A DNA stretch of 64,000 nucleotides, taken from assembly GCA_022823145.1 (NCBI GenBank), contig JAJDXS010000019.1, positions 1 through 64,000 of the forward strand, in the 5' to 3' direction. The notes below the pieces were generated by a model that did no database searches, was not told the origin of the DNA, and was given only the letters and a program-made list of their open reading frames with translations. This document shows, in pieces, positions 34,046-42,179 of the stretch. A program made the position numbers and the translations under genes. Origin of the DNA: Gemmatimonadota bacterium. Its GTDB lineage: Bacteria > Gemmatimonadota > Gemmatimonadetes > Longimicrobiales > Gaopeijiaceae. Each line of letters starts with the position of its first letter. Positions within the stretch are counted from its first letter, which is position 1.

Positions 34046-35788
34046 TCATCTCTCGCTCCCCGTGTCCGAGGTCCTCCGCGGCACGCCCGGAACCATCTGC
34101 ACGCGCCACGGCTCCCACCGCATGTAGAGCGGCACCGTGACGATCAGGTGGGCGCGCCCGCGCACCTCCTCGCCGTCCGGGCCGCGCCAGGTCGCCACCG
34201 TCCATACGTCGCCCACGTTGTTGCGCAGGCCCTGACGGTCGGGGTTGGGGCCGTCCAGCGCCGGGTCGAAGAGGCCGTCGGCGCCCAGCGTGCCCACGTA
34301 CCCGATGTCGTCGTCGTCGAAGACGGCCGAGTACTCCTCCATCGACCACTCGACGTCGACGAAGCCGAGGTCGAGGTCGTCGTCCGTCTCGGGTTCGCCG
34401 TCGGGGCCGTTGCTGAATGCGGTGGCCTCGAACTGGGCGAACCCCTTCGGGAAGGCGCCGCCGCCGAGCCGGGCCATGCCGGCCTCGGGAGTGACCAGGA
34501 TCCGGTCGACCGTCTCGTAGACGGTCAGCTGCCCGGGCACGGGACGGCCCGCCAGGAACACGTCGCGCGCGCCGGGCGCGGCATCGTCGCTGGCGGTGAC
34601 CCGGGCCGCCACCACCTCGGAATCGCTGCGGGTCACGCTCACGACCTCGACGCCGGGGCCGAGATCCAGGTCGGCGGCCCCCAGTCCGGTGGGCAGGTTC
34701 ACGCCGTGAACGGCCACGGTCGCGCTGCTCCCAGAGCGTATCGCGCCGGGATGGAGGCCCAGAACGACCGGACCGTCCGCGCGCAGCAGCGTCACGTCGG
34801 GGCCGAACTCGTCGTAGGCGCCGGCGAACCAGCGGCCGTTGATCTCGTTCCAGCCGCGCTCGACCATCATGACTTCGCGCAGCGCGGTGTCCTCGTCGCC
34901 GCCCACGAACGACCTGCCGCGCCACTGGTAGCCGGTGTAGACGAGCCCCCGGCCCTCGCGCTCGACCTCTTCGCCGGTGCGGGCGTAGGCGTAGCGCACA
35001 CGGGTCGTGAAGTCGACCGCGTCGCCGGCCTCTTCCGCGATCTCCACCGTGCCGAAGATCGGGCCGCGCCCGGGGTCGTGACCCTTCAGCGCCCACGTGC
35101 CGGCCAGCCGCGGCGGCCGCATCGTCGCCGACCAGGAACTCCACTCGGCGGTGGTCAGCGGGAACTTGCCCGACAGCTCGGCCACGGCCTTGTCCATCGG
35201 ATGCCGCGTATCGGTCGCGTCCGGAGCGGGCGGCCCGAAGCGCCGGAACCCCTGCGTGTCGGAAAGGGGGTAGTAGCCGCGGTGCGTGGCCATGAGGAGA
35301 TCCCACTCCTCCCTCGTCCTGCGCTGGGTAACGACCCGTCCCATCGAGTGACAGCTGCTGCACACGCGATCGACGTCCTCATCCCCCTCATGCGAAGCCT
35401 CGTACGACCAGTCGATCAGCCGGCGCTCCACCTCGAAGCGGCCCGGCCGGAGCTCTTCGGGCGCGATTCCGTGGTGGTCGGAGAGGTAGCGGACGATGTC
35501 CCGCGCGATCTCCGGCTCCAGCTCCACCTCGTTGAGCGTGACCATGCGGCGGATCGACTGCTGCCACCCCTCGGGCGTCTTCCGCATGTACGAGACGCGC
35601 GTCATCATCCCGTCGTCGTCAACGGCGTGACAGCGGACGCAGGTGTCGATGACAAGCTGGTCGGCTACGGGGATGCCTGTGCCGGTCGCGTCGTCGCCGG
35701 ATTGCTGGGCTGATGCGGTCGGGGAAAAAGCCAGGGAAATGAGCAACGCCGACAGCGTCGGCACCACTGGCGGCGAGGGGGGTCTCAT
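34046..35788 (-). CDS. qhpA: Quinohemoprotein amine dehydrogenase alpha subunit (diheme)
   Basis: 580 residues from the ATG at 35788, with signal peptide (LSALLISLAFSPTASAQ). Two c-type heme motifs are near the N-terminus: C50-V-R-C53-H and C143-S-S-C146-H. The long remainder is beta-rich, in keeping with the barrel and immunoglobulin-like domains of this subunit. It takes electrons from CTQ in the gamma subunit and passes them to a periplasmic carrier. First gene in the block qhpA-D-C-B; the preceding 176 nt should hold the promoter, although I see no certain element there. Confidence 0.88.
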   Translation of the reverse strand: MRPPSPPVVPTLSALLISLAFSPTASAQQSGDDATGTGIPVADQLVIDTCVRCHAVDDDGMMTRVSYMRKTPEGWQQSIRRMVTLNEVELEPEIARDIVRYLSDHHGIAPEELRPGRFEVERRLIDWSYEASHEGDEDVDRVCSSCHSMGRVVTQRRTREEWDLLMATHRGYYPLSDTQGFRRFGPPAPDATDTRHPMDKAVAELSGKFPLTTAEWSSWSATMRPPRLAGTWALKGHDPGRGPIFGTVEIAEEAGDAVDFTTRVRYAYARTGEEVEREGRGLVYTGYQWRGRSFVGGDEDTALREVMMVERGWNEINGRWFAGAYDEFGPDVTLLRADGPVVLGLHPGAIRSGSSATVAVHGVNLPTGLGAADLDLGPGVEVVSVTRSDSEVVAARVTASDDAAPGARDVFLAGRPVPGQLTVYETVDRILVTPEAGMARLGGGAFPKGFAQFEATAFSNGPDGEPETDDDLDLGFVDVEWSMEEYSAVFDDDDIGYVGTLGADGLFDPALDGPNPDRQGLRNNVGDVWTVATWRGPDGEEVRGRAHLIVTVPLYMRWEPWRVQMVPGVPRRTSDTGSER

Positions 35789-35964
35789 GCCTCCCGAAGC
35801 GCGGGGCCCGCCTCTCCCCGTCCTTCCTCTCCCTGGGCTCATCGCTGTCGCGTCCCTCCCGCTTCAAGGTGATGCACGTGATGCACGGGCCCTCCCGCCG
35901 TGGGCGACCTCAACGATAGGAAGGAGGCGGACACGGCGCAAAGTAGCGCGCGCCGCCACCCTTC

Positions 35965-36366
35965 CTATTCCCGACCGAGACAGCGGAAGGTGCACCGGCA
36001 CCCGGGCGCTCGCCTCAACCGGTCATCCAGGGTCGCGAGCGGCGCGTCGAGCGATTCCGCCAGGGCCACGGACCAGGCGTCACAGGGTGTGACGTGGTCG
36101 CGAAGCGCCCATGCCCGCCGTGCGAACGGCGCGAAGGGAAAGAGTTCGAATCGCACATCCAGGAGGTCCTGAAGCGCGAGGGCCGCGACGCTATCCGGAA
36201 TCTCACCGTGCAACGCCGTCCGCCGCAGGACGTTGGCGACTTCCACGGGCATGTGGTGCGGTGCCGCGAGCGGCCCCCGCGCCATTTGCTCACTGGCCCA
36301 TGCCCCCTCCGGCCCGGAGTCGATCAACGCGGACACCACGACGGTCGCGTCAACGACCAGCGTCAT
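35965..36366 (-). CDS. vapC: PIN-domain toxin VapC-like
   Basis: 133 residues. The N-terminus MTLVVDATVVVSALIDSG holds the first PIN Asp; EVANVLRRTALHGEIP and PCDAWSVALAESLDAPLATLDDRL hold the other acidic residues. It overlaps the antitoxin gene by 4 nt. The pair sits between qhpA and qhpG. The start ATG at 36366 is well supported. Confidence 0.83.
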   Translation of the reverse strand: MTLVVDATVVVSALIDSGPEGAWASEQMARGPLAAPHHMPVEVANVLRRTALHGEIPDSVAALALQDLLDVRFELFPFAPFARRAWALRDHVTPCDAWSVALAESLDAPLATLDDRLRRAPGCRCTFRCLGRE

Positions 36367-36599
36367 CGGTGATCCGCGTCGCGATGGCGGAGAATGGCCG
36401 CCGCCGACAGTCTTGTTTCGGTCATCGCCTTGCGCTTCTCGATGCGCGCAAGCACCTCGGCGACGTCTGGCCGGCTGGCGAGTTCGATCAACGCCGTCTT
36501 GAGGTAGGACTGGAGGGAATGTCCGTTGGCCGCGGCTCGCGAAGCGAGTTCACGGCAGACTCGCTCGGGAACGTCCCGGATTGTGATGGACTTTTGCAT
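36363..36599 (-). CDS. FitA/VapB-type antitoxin
   Basis: 78 residues starting MQKSITIRDVPERVCRELA, followed by SRAAANGHSLQSYLKTALIE, a ribbon-helix-helix pattern as in FitA-like antitoxins. The C-terminal half is charged. I chose the ATG at 36599, since an in-frame upstream extension looks unrelated. The bases just upstream (36596-36650) are AT-rich with repeated TGCAT, a plausible operator. Confidence 0.8.
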   Translation of the reverse strand: MQKSITIRDVPERVCRELASRAAANGHSLQSYLKTALIELASRPDVAEVLARIEKRKAMTETRLSAAAILRHRDADHR

Positions 36600-36670
36600 G
36601 CATGTATTATGCTGGTGATGCCTGCATATTGCAAGCACACGATGAGCCGGCGCGGATGGATAGGTTCTCG

Positions 36671-38323
36671 CTAGGACCCACGCCCCGGTACCAAGACCCC
36701 GTCCGCGATCAGCAGCGCCACCACGCCGATGAAGTTGGCCAGGTCGACCGGCGGCAGGTCCTCGCGGGCCGCCCACTCGGAGTACGCTTCGTAGAGGGCG
36801 CCAGGGTTCGGGGAGCCCGCGGCGAGGTGGACGACGCGGAGCAGGTCGACATCGCGGAAATACCGCACGCCGCCGGGGAAGCGGGGGGTGACGAGCGCCG
36901 GTGCCATGCGGAGCCGGTTGCCGATGACGAGGGGGCGGTCGACGGTTTGGCGGGTTCCCGGTCGCAGCCGTCCCGAGCCGAGTCGCAGTGCGTGGAAGGC
37001 GGCCCGCACATCGGGGTCGTCGCGCAGGGCCTCGGCGGACGGGCCGTCGGCTGCATTAGCTTCGGCAGCCGCCTCGGGCCGGTCCGCGAGCCAACGAGCG
37101 CGGCGTTCCCAGAAGCCGTCGTGTGGCCCGGCCGCTCCTGCCCCCGCAGCCTCCGCCTGCAGGCCCTCACCGGCCGCATTATCCGCCTGCACGCCCTCCG
37201 CGCCGGCAACCTCAACCGCGAGACCGTCCCGCAACGAACGGTACATCGCGCGTTCCCGGTCGCCGTAGAAACCGGCCGCGGCTCCCGCAAGCTCGGGTGT
37301 GCGGATTGCGGTGTTGACCGTGACGGCCGCGAGCCACGCCGAGGCCAGCGCCTTCTTCACTCCAAACGAAGACATCGGATCGGCGAAAGACGCGGCGTCT
37401 CCCACGAGCAGCGCCCGGCCCAGCGCGAACTCGGACGAGGTGTACATCGACGCGGTCAGCGCCCAGGCGTCGGCGACGGGCGCGGCGGGGGTTGTTATGG
37501 AGCGCATGAGGGCGGTGTGCTCGATCTCGGCCTCGAAGGCTGTCGAGAGGTCGGCGGCCCCTTCCATCACGGCCTGGATGTCAGGGTCGAGCATGACGGC
37601 GACGTGACGCTCGCGCTCCGAGGTGGGTACCGACCAGGCCCAGCCGCGATCGAAGCTCTCCACGAGGGCGTGGTTGGCATCGACGTTGGCCCACCCGTCC
37701 TCGCTGCGATATCGGCGCACGACCGCGAGCGTGGGCGCGCCAGCCTCGAGGATCCGGTAGCGGCGCGCGAGCACCCCCGCCCTGCCCGTGCAGTCCAGCA
37801 CCCAGTCCGGCTCGATCTCGGCGCGTTGGCCGCCATCGAGCACGACCTCGACCCGCCACCCCTCCCCATCGCCGGCCCGCTCAGGCAACCTGGCCACCCC
37901 CCACACGATGGTCGCGCCGGCCCCAGCCGCCGCCTCACGCAGGAGCCCGTCGAACCGTGACCGCAGGACGTGGAACCCGGTGGCGCCCCCCGCGAACTCG
38001 TCACGGCGGCCCTCTCCGCCCCACAGCGCCGTGTTCCCGGTGTTGGCGTGGAAGCCCCCCGCCTCCACCACCCCGAGCAGGCCCGTCGCGGCGAGCACCT
38101 TGCGCGTGCTCGGGGGCAGTGACTCGGCGAGGGACTGGTCTGACGACGTTGCGGTCGGCGGCTGCGCGGTCGGGTCTGTGTGCCGCCCTGCGCGGGCCGT
38201 GTCGCTGCTGGCTGCGGAGCGCTCGACCACCATGACGTCGTGGCCCCATGTCGCCAGGAGCCTTGCCGCCGCGGCGCCTGCGGGACCACCGCCGAGGATG
38301 AGGACGTGTGGGTTCGTGTTCAT
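36671..38323 (-). CDS. qhpG: FAD-dependent monooxygenase QhpG
   Basis: 550 residues from the ATG at 38323. The N-terminal FAD-binding motif is VLILGGGPAGAAAARLL, with a second nucleotide motif GRALLVGDAASFADPMSSFG, as in tryptophan-halogenase-like flavoproteins. A C-terminal domain of about 170 residues follows a low-complexity Ala/Glu-rich linker. In QHNDH assembly QhpG hydroxylates the gamma-subunit Trp on the way to CTQ. Its place beside qhpA supports the call, although a VapBC-type pair separates them. Other FAD monooxygenase roles are possible if the neighbourhood misleads. Confidence 0.8.
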   Translation of the reverse strand: MNTNPHVLILGGGPAGAAAARLLATWGHDVMVVERSAASSDTARAGRHTDPTAQPPTATSSDQSLAESLPPSTRKVLAATGLLGVVEAGGFHANTGNTALWGGEGRRDEFAGGATGFHVLRSRFDGLLREAAAGAGATIVWGVARLPERAGDGEGWRVEVVLDGGQRAEIEPDWVLDCTGRAGVLARRYRILEAGAPTLAVVRRYRSEDGWANVDANHALVESFDRGWAWSVPTSERERHVAVMLDPDIQAVMEGAADLSTAFEAEIEHTALMRSITTPAAPVADAWALTASMYTSSEFALGRALLVGDAASFADPMSSFGVKKALASAWLAAVTVNTAIRTPELAGAAAGFYGDRERAMYRSLRDGLAVEVAGAEGVQADNAAGEGLQAEAAGAGAAGPHDGFWERRARWLADRPEAAAEANAADGPSAEALRDDPDVRAAFHALRLGSGRLRPGTRQTVDRPLVIGNRLRMAPALVTPRFPGGVRYFRDVDLLRVVHLAAGSPNPGALYEAYSEWAAREDLPPVDLANFIGVVALLIADGVLVPGRGS

Positions 38324-38421
38324 CCTGTAATGTGTCGACTTCGGTCGAAGGAGTGCGACGGAGCGGGAGGTTCGCGCTCGGGAAGCCCAGCGCCTGGAAC
38401 TTGACGCCGCCGTATATATCT

Positions 38422-38441
38422 GACTAGTCATATAACTAGTC
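38422..38441 (+). promoter_or_regulatory. Inverted repeat before phd-vapC, probable autoregulatory operator
   Basis: GACTAGT (38422-38428) and ACTAGTC (38435-38441) form a perfect inverted repeat with a 6-nt AT-rich centre, 27 nt before the antitoxin start. The ACTAGTC half-site recurs upstream of the second phd-vapC pair (46425-46444). Phd antitoxins repress through such sites. Confidence 0.55.
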
Positions 38442-38467
38442 TGACAATGCACAACCGGAGGTGCCCC

Positions 38468-38725
38468 ATGCCCAGAGTATGGCAGGTCCAGGAAGCCAAG
38501 GCCCGTTTCAGCGAAATGCTCGAATCGACCGCATCGGAAGGGCCGCAGGTCGTTACGAAGCGTGGCGTGGAGGCTGCCGTGCTCGTCTCCATCGACGAGT
38601 GGCGCCGACTCAGGCGGCTCGCCAGGCGGGATCTCAAGGACCTGTTGCTGGCCCCGGAGGCTCGGACCGACGAGTTGGTGCCGGTTCGGACCACGCACCG
38701 ACATCGGGAACCGCCGCCGCTGTAG
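38468..38725 (+). CDS. phd: Phd/YefM-type antitoxin
   Basis: 85 residues. MPRVWQVQEAKARFSEMLE is the typical Phd start, followed by VVTKRGVEAAVLVSIDEWRR. GGAGG precedes the ATG at 38468 by 6 bases, so this start beats the in-frame one at 38447. It is followed 7 nt later by the toxin gene and preceded by an inverted-repeat operator. Binds and neutralises the toxin and represses the pair. Confidence 0.85.
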   Translation: MPRVWQVQEAKARFSEMLESTASEGPQVVTKRGVEAAVLVSIDEWRRLRRLARRDLKDLLLAPEARTDELVPVRTTHRHREPPPL

Positions 38726-38732
38726 CAGGATC

Positions 38733-39137
38733 ATGTATCTCCTCGACACCAACGTCGTATCCGAGCTTCGCCGTCCGCGGCCCGATCCTTCGGTACTGCG
38801 GTGGCTCGCCGACGTGCCGTCCGATCAGCTCTTCCTGTCGGCCGTTACCGTGGGAGAAATCCAGGCCGGAATCGAGAACGTGCGAGAGCGGGATCCTGAC
38901 AAGGCCGGCGCGTTGGAGGCCTGGCTGGAGGCCGTCGTCAACTCCTACGGTGTGCTGGCAATGGATGCGGCCGCGGTCAGGGAATGGGCGCGCTTGAAGC
39001 GGCGGAGGGCGTCGGTAGATGCGGAGCGGGGGATGATCGCGGCCACGGCCGCAGTCCACCGACTGACGGTCGTGACCCGACACGCCCGCGACTTTCGTCG
39101 GCTGGGGGTGCCGCATCTGAAACCGTTCGAGCCCTGA
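38733..39137 (+). CDS. vapC: PIN-domain toxin VapC/FitB-like
   Basis: 134 residues. MYLLDTNVVSELRRPRPDP begins the PIN fold with its first Asp; VGEIQAGIE gives the Glu and SVDAERGMIAATAAVH plus VVTRHARDFRRLGV gives the remaining core. It pairs with the preceding Phd antitoxin, a combination seen in many bacteria. RNase activity is expected. Confidence 0.85.
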   Translation: MYLLDTNVVSELRRPRPDPSVLRWLADVPSDQLFLSAVTVGEIQAGIENVRERDPDKAGALEAWLEAVVNSYGVLAMDAAAVREWARLKRRRASVDAERGMIAATAAVHRLTVVTRHARDFRRLGVPHLKPFEP

Positions 39138-39251
39138 GGCAGACAGCCCGCGGAACGGCCCTCCCCTACTTGAGCCGTCCGCGAATTCGCTTTAGCTTAC
39201 CTGCCCCTCGCCTCCGGCGTCATGCAGGACTCGCTGGACGCGGGCACAGAC

Positions 39252-39324
39252 GCCCCCATCGTCTAGTGGACTAGGATACCTGGTTCTCAGCCAGGAGACC
39301 GGGGTTCGATTCCCCGTGGGGGTA
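39252..39324 (+). tRNA. tRNA-Glu (anticodon CTC)
   Basis: 73 nt with a full cloverleaf: acceptor GCCCCCA/TGGGGGT, D-arm TCTAGTGGACTAGGA, anticodon stem CCTGG/CCAGG around the loop TTCTCAG, and T-arm GGGGTTCGATTCCCC. The anticodon CTC gives Glu. The 3' CCA is not encoded. Confidence 0.95.
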
Positions 39325-39329
39325 CTCAA

Positions 39330-39402
39330 GGTCGCTTAGCTCAGTCGGTAGAGCACTACGCTCACATCGTAGGGGTCGCTGGTTCGAGTCCAGCAGCGAC
39401 CA
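39330..39402 (+). tRNA. tRNA-Val (anticodon CAC)
   Basis: 73 nt: acceptor GGTCGCT/AGCGACC, D-arm GCTCAGTCGGTAGAGC, anticodon stem CTACG/CGTAG around the loop CTCACAT, T-arm CTGGTTCGAGTCCAG. The anticodon CAC gives Val. It lies 5 nt after tRNA-Glu, so the two are probably one transcript. No CCA is encoded. Confidence 0.95.
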
Positions 39403-39436
39403 TTTCGTTGGCAGTCGGGCTTGTGGCCGACGCTCT

Positions 39437-40090
39437 TCACTCGGCCAGCAGCAAGCCCGACTTGAGCGCCAGGTCCACCCAATCCGATCGGTCGTGCAGC
39501 TCGAGCTTTTCCTTGAGTCGCGCACGGTAGTTCTCGATCGTCCTTGGTGCCAAATGCAGTTTCCCGGCAATCTGCCTTGCCGTGTAGCCCCGGGCGGTGA
39601 GCGTCAGAATCTCGCGTTCATGGTCATTCAGCCGGGACAGCGGAGTTTCCGGCTGGGCCTCGAATTCCCGGCGTTTCCGCATGTAGAGTCGGGTTGCCTC
39701 ACGCGGCATCGTTGTCCGTCCGGCGGCGATCAGATCCACAGCCCGGACCAGGTCTTCAGGCCCCCGGCTCTTCCTGATGAATCCCATCGCGCCGGCAGAC
39801 ATGATGGGTTCCAGATACTCTTCGTGATCGTGCCTGGTGAGGATGAGAACACCCGTGCCGAGCTCGAGCGCGCTGATTCGCCGGGTCGCCTCAATGCCGT
39901 CCAGGCGAGGCATATCGATATCCATCAAGACCACGGCGGGCTGGTGCTCCTTCGCCAGGCGAATCGCGTCTTCGCCGTTGGCCGCCTCGGCGACCACTTT
40001 CATCCGGCCAGTACCTTCGATGATGGCTCGAAGACCCGTGCGAACCATCTCATGGTCGTCGACGATGAGCACCTTGGTGTCCGCGCTCAC
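39437..40090 (-). CDS. NarL/LuxR-family response regulator
   Basis: 217 residues. The receiver domain has the acidic pair VLIVDDHEMVR and the phospho-acceptor Asp in VVLMDIDMPRLDG. The C-terminal LuxR-type helix-turn-helix reads LTARGYTARQIAGKLHLAPR and then TIENYRARLKEKL. Its ATG overlaps the kinase stop by 4 nt. Last gene of the operon that begins with the TonB receptor at 44507, so it probably reports on the receptor's substrate or envelope state (inference). Confidence 0.92.
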   Translation of the reverse strand: MSADTKVLIVDDHEMVRTGLRAIIEGTGRMKVVAEAANGEDAIRLAKEHQPAVVLMDIDMPRLDGIEATRRISALELGTGVLILTRHDHEEYLEPIMSAGAMGFIRKSRGPEDLVRAVDLIAAGRTTMPREATRLYMRKRREFEAQPETPLSRLNDHEREILTLTARGYTARQIAGKLHLAPRTIENYRARLKEKLELHDRSDWVDLALKSGLLLAE

Positions 40091-41190
40091 AGCTCTTCCT
40101 TCCCCCTGGCCGGCTCGACAACCGGAACCCGAACACGGACCCTGGTGCCCTCGCCAGGAGTGCTGCGCACCTCGAACAGTCCGCCGATCATGGCGGCACG
40201 CTCACTCATTCCGAGCAGCCCGATCCCGCTCCCCAACGAAGCAGCGGAGGCGGTGTCGAAACCGACGCCGGTGTCCTTCACTTCGACCTGCACCCAATCG
40301 GCATCGCGGGTCATGGTCACGAGAGCGTCGTCGGCTCCCGAATGCTCGCGCGCATTGGAGAGGGATTCCTGGACGATCCGAAACAGGGCCAGCGCCTTCG
40401 CGGGATCTAGGTCACGCCCTACATCGACGAGGTTGCCCTGCACCCTGAAGCCCGCTTCGGAGTACTCGCGAAACAGTATCCTCAACGCCAGGGTGAGTCC
40501 GAAATGCTTGAGTTCGAGCGGCGTCAGGCCTCGGCAGATCCGCTCGATCGACGCGATCGTGTGATCCATGGCCGAGCCCAGCTCGCGCAGATTGTCGTCG
40601 TCTCCGGACACGCTCTCCGCGTTCCGCAAAGTCGTGAAGCGGTGCTTGATAAACACCATCTGCTGGACGATGTCGTCGTGCAGTTCGGAAGCAATCCGGG
40701 TCCGCTCCGCTTCCACCGCCTCCACCCTGGCCATCGACATGCTCCGCCAGCGGTCGAACAGCGAGAGGTCGCGAACGGTGCAGACGACCATCGGTCCGCC
40801 AGCGTCGGGTTGCCAGGGGCTGAGAGCGATTTCCACCGGGAACTGACTTCCATCTTTTCGTTCCCCGTGAAGGAGCATGCCGCTTCCCATTGGCCGGGCA
40901 AGGGGTCGGCGGGCGTATACCGCCCGAAGCTCCGCGTGCCGTGCGCGGTGCTGGAAGGGCACCAGGAGATCGACATTCTGTTCAATCAGCTCCCGGCGCT
41001 CCCAGCCGAACATGCCGGTAACACGCTCGTTGGCTTCCCGGATCACGCCACCCTCATCCACGACCAGGATGGCGTCCGGCAACGCATTGAGGACTTCTCT
41101 GAGCAGGCGGTCCGCGAGCATGACGCATTGTAGCCACGCAATCCGCAGGCGGCCACGGGGCAGAACATTGTGCGCGACTCGGCCGCTCAT
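40087..41190 (-). CDS. PAS-domain histidine kinase, HisKA_3 type
   Basis: 367 residues from the ATG at 41190, which overlaps the stop of the DUF4249 gene (ATGA) and follows a GAGG. A PAS sensor (ILVVDEGGVIREANERVTGM) covers roughly residues 35-150, then the phospho-accepting helix RIASELHDDIVQQM, and a HATPase domain with SNAREHSG and DTGVGFDT. There is no membrane span, so it is cytoplasmic. NarL-type kinase partnered with the following response regulator. Confidence 0.9.
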   Translation of the reverse strand: MSGRVAHNVLPRGRLRIAWLQCVMLADRLLREVLNALPDAILVVDEGGVIREANERVTGMFGWERRELIEQNVDLLVPFQHRARHAELRAVYARRPLARPMGSGMLLHGERKDGSQFPVEIALSPWQPDAGGPMVVCTVRDLSLFDRWRSMSMARVEAVEAERTRIASELHDDIVQQMVFIKHRFTTLRNAESVSGDDDNLRELGSAMDHTIASIERICRGLTPLELKHFGLTLALRILFREYSEAGFRVQGNLVDVGRDLDPAKALALFRIVQESLSNAREHSGADDALVTMTRDADWVQVEVKDTGVGFDTASAASLGSGIGLLGMSERAAMIGGLFEVRSTPGEGTRVRVRVPVVEPARGKEEL

Positions 41191-42143
41191 TGTGGCCTCA
41201 CAATCACACGGACAGGGGTGGTAGAGCGGGACGCGGCCCCGAAGTAGCCGAATATGCCCTCGTCGCCGCTCAGCCCGAAGCTGGGCCACGGCCGGATCAC
41301 CAGCCGGTCGTAGCGGAGCCGGGCGAAGCGGCTGAAGTTCTCGTCAAAGCTGACCAGATGGAGGTCGAAGCGGAATTCGGGAGGCCGCCAGGCCTGGGAC
41401 GAACCGGAGTCATACCCCCAGACCATGATGCGGGCGCTCTGAGCCGCCGGGTTCAGTTCTCTGGGCGCCAGATACTTGATCCATCTGGGCTCCTCGCTCG
41501 CGTTGCCCGCACTGTCCACGACGACCTGTACGACATTGGCAGCCTCCGCAATCAACAGTCCCACCTCGGCCGGAGTCTCGTATCGCAGATCGACCCCGAA
41601 GGTGTCGGCGGTTGGTGTCGCAACGAACTGCGCCGATGGCTCCACAAGCACCGGAGCGGACGGGACGGTGGCGGCTCCCGAGAAGACGCCGAGTTCCGTA
41701 GTGCCCGACAGGATGTACCGCGCGCCCACCTCGATTGGCTCTGGAAGTTGGGCGCGCAAGCAGGAAGCGGGGCCTTTCCAGGCAACCGACTCGGACATCA
41801 GGTTGCACGCTTGCAGGCCCTCTGGCGTGTGCGAGTCAGGATCCTGACGAAAGTCGACCGTCCATCCCGGACCGGACAGCTGCGCACCGACCACCGGTGG
41901 ACCCCCCAGGGTGTCGCGGTGTGGGTAGGTGGCAAGCAACGTGGCGGTGTGGAACCCGGCACCGATCACCGCCGAGATGGCGATCACGTCCTTGTCGGGG
42001 ACGAACACGTCCGTTGGGTGCGTGTAATCGCAACCGCCTGCGATCAGCGCGCCGAACGCTGCAAGCCCGACGCGGCGCTTCACGCTGGGCCTGCGGACCA
42101 CTGGTCGATCGGCCGGAGCCCTTCCGCGCGAGATGTCATTCAT
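41187..42143 (-). CDS. DUF4249-like lipoprotein
   Basis: 318 residues. After a basic N-terminus, LAAFGALIAGGCDY gives a lipobox with lipidated Cys near residue 38. The body is beta-rich and matches the layout of DUF4249 lipoproteins, which usually follow a TonB-dependent receptor. Here the receptor gene ends 36 nt upstream. It probably sits in the outer membrane beside that receptor. Overlap with the kinase start ties the pair to a two-component system. Confidence 0.7.
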   Translation of the reverse strand: MNDISRGRAPADRPVVRRPSVKRRVGLAAFGALIAGGCDYTHPTDVFVPDKDVIAISAVIGAGFHTATLLATYPHRDTLGGPPVVGAQLSGPGWTVDFRQDPDSHTPEGLQACNLMSESVAWKGPASCLRAQLPEPIEVGARYILSGTTELGVFSGAATVPSAPVLVEPSAQFVATPTADTFGVDLRYETPAEVGLLIAEAANVVQVVVDSAGNASEEPRWIKYLAPRELNPAAQSARIMVWGYDSGSSQAWRPPEFRFDLHLVSFDENFSRFARLRYDRLVIRPWPSFGLSGDEGIFGYFGAASRSTTPVRVIVRPQ

Positions 42144-42179
42144 GATGAGATCGTTTCTGAACCGAGTGCCGGTCTCCCC

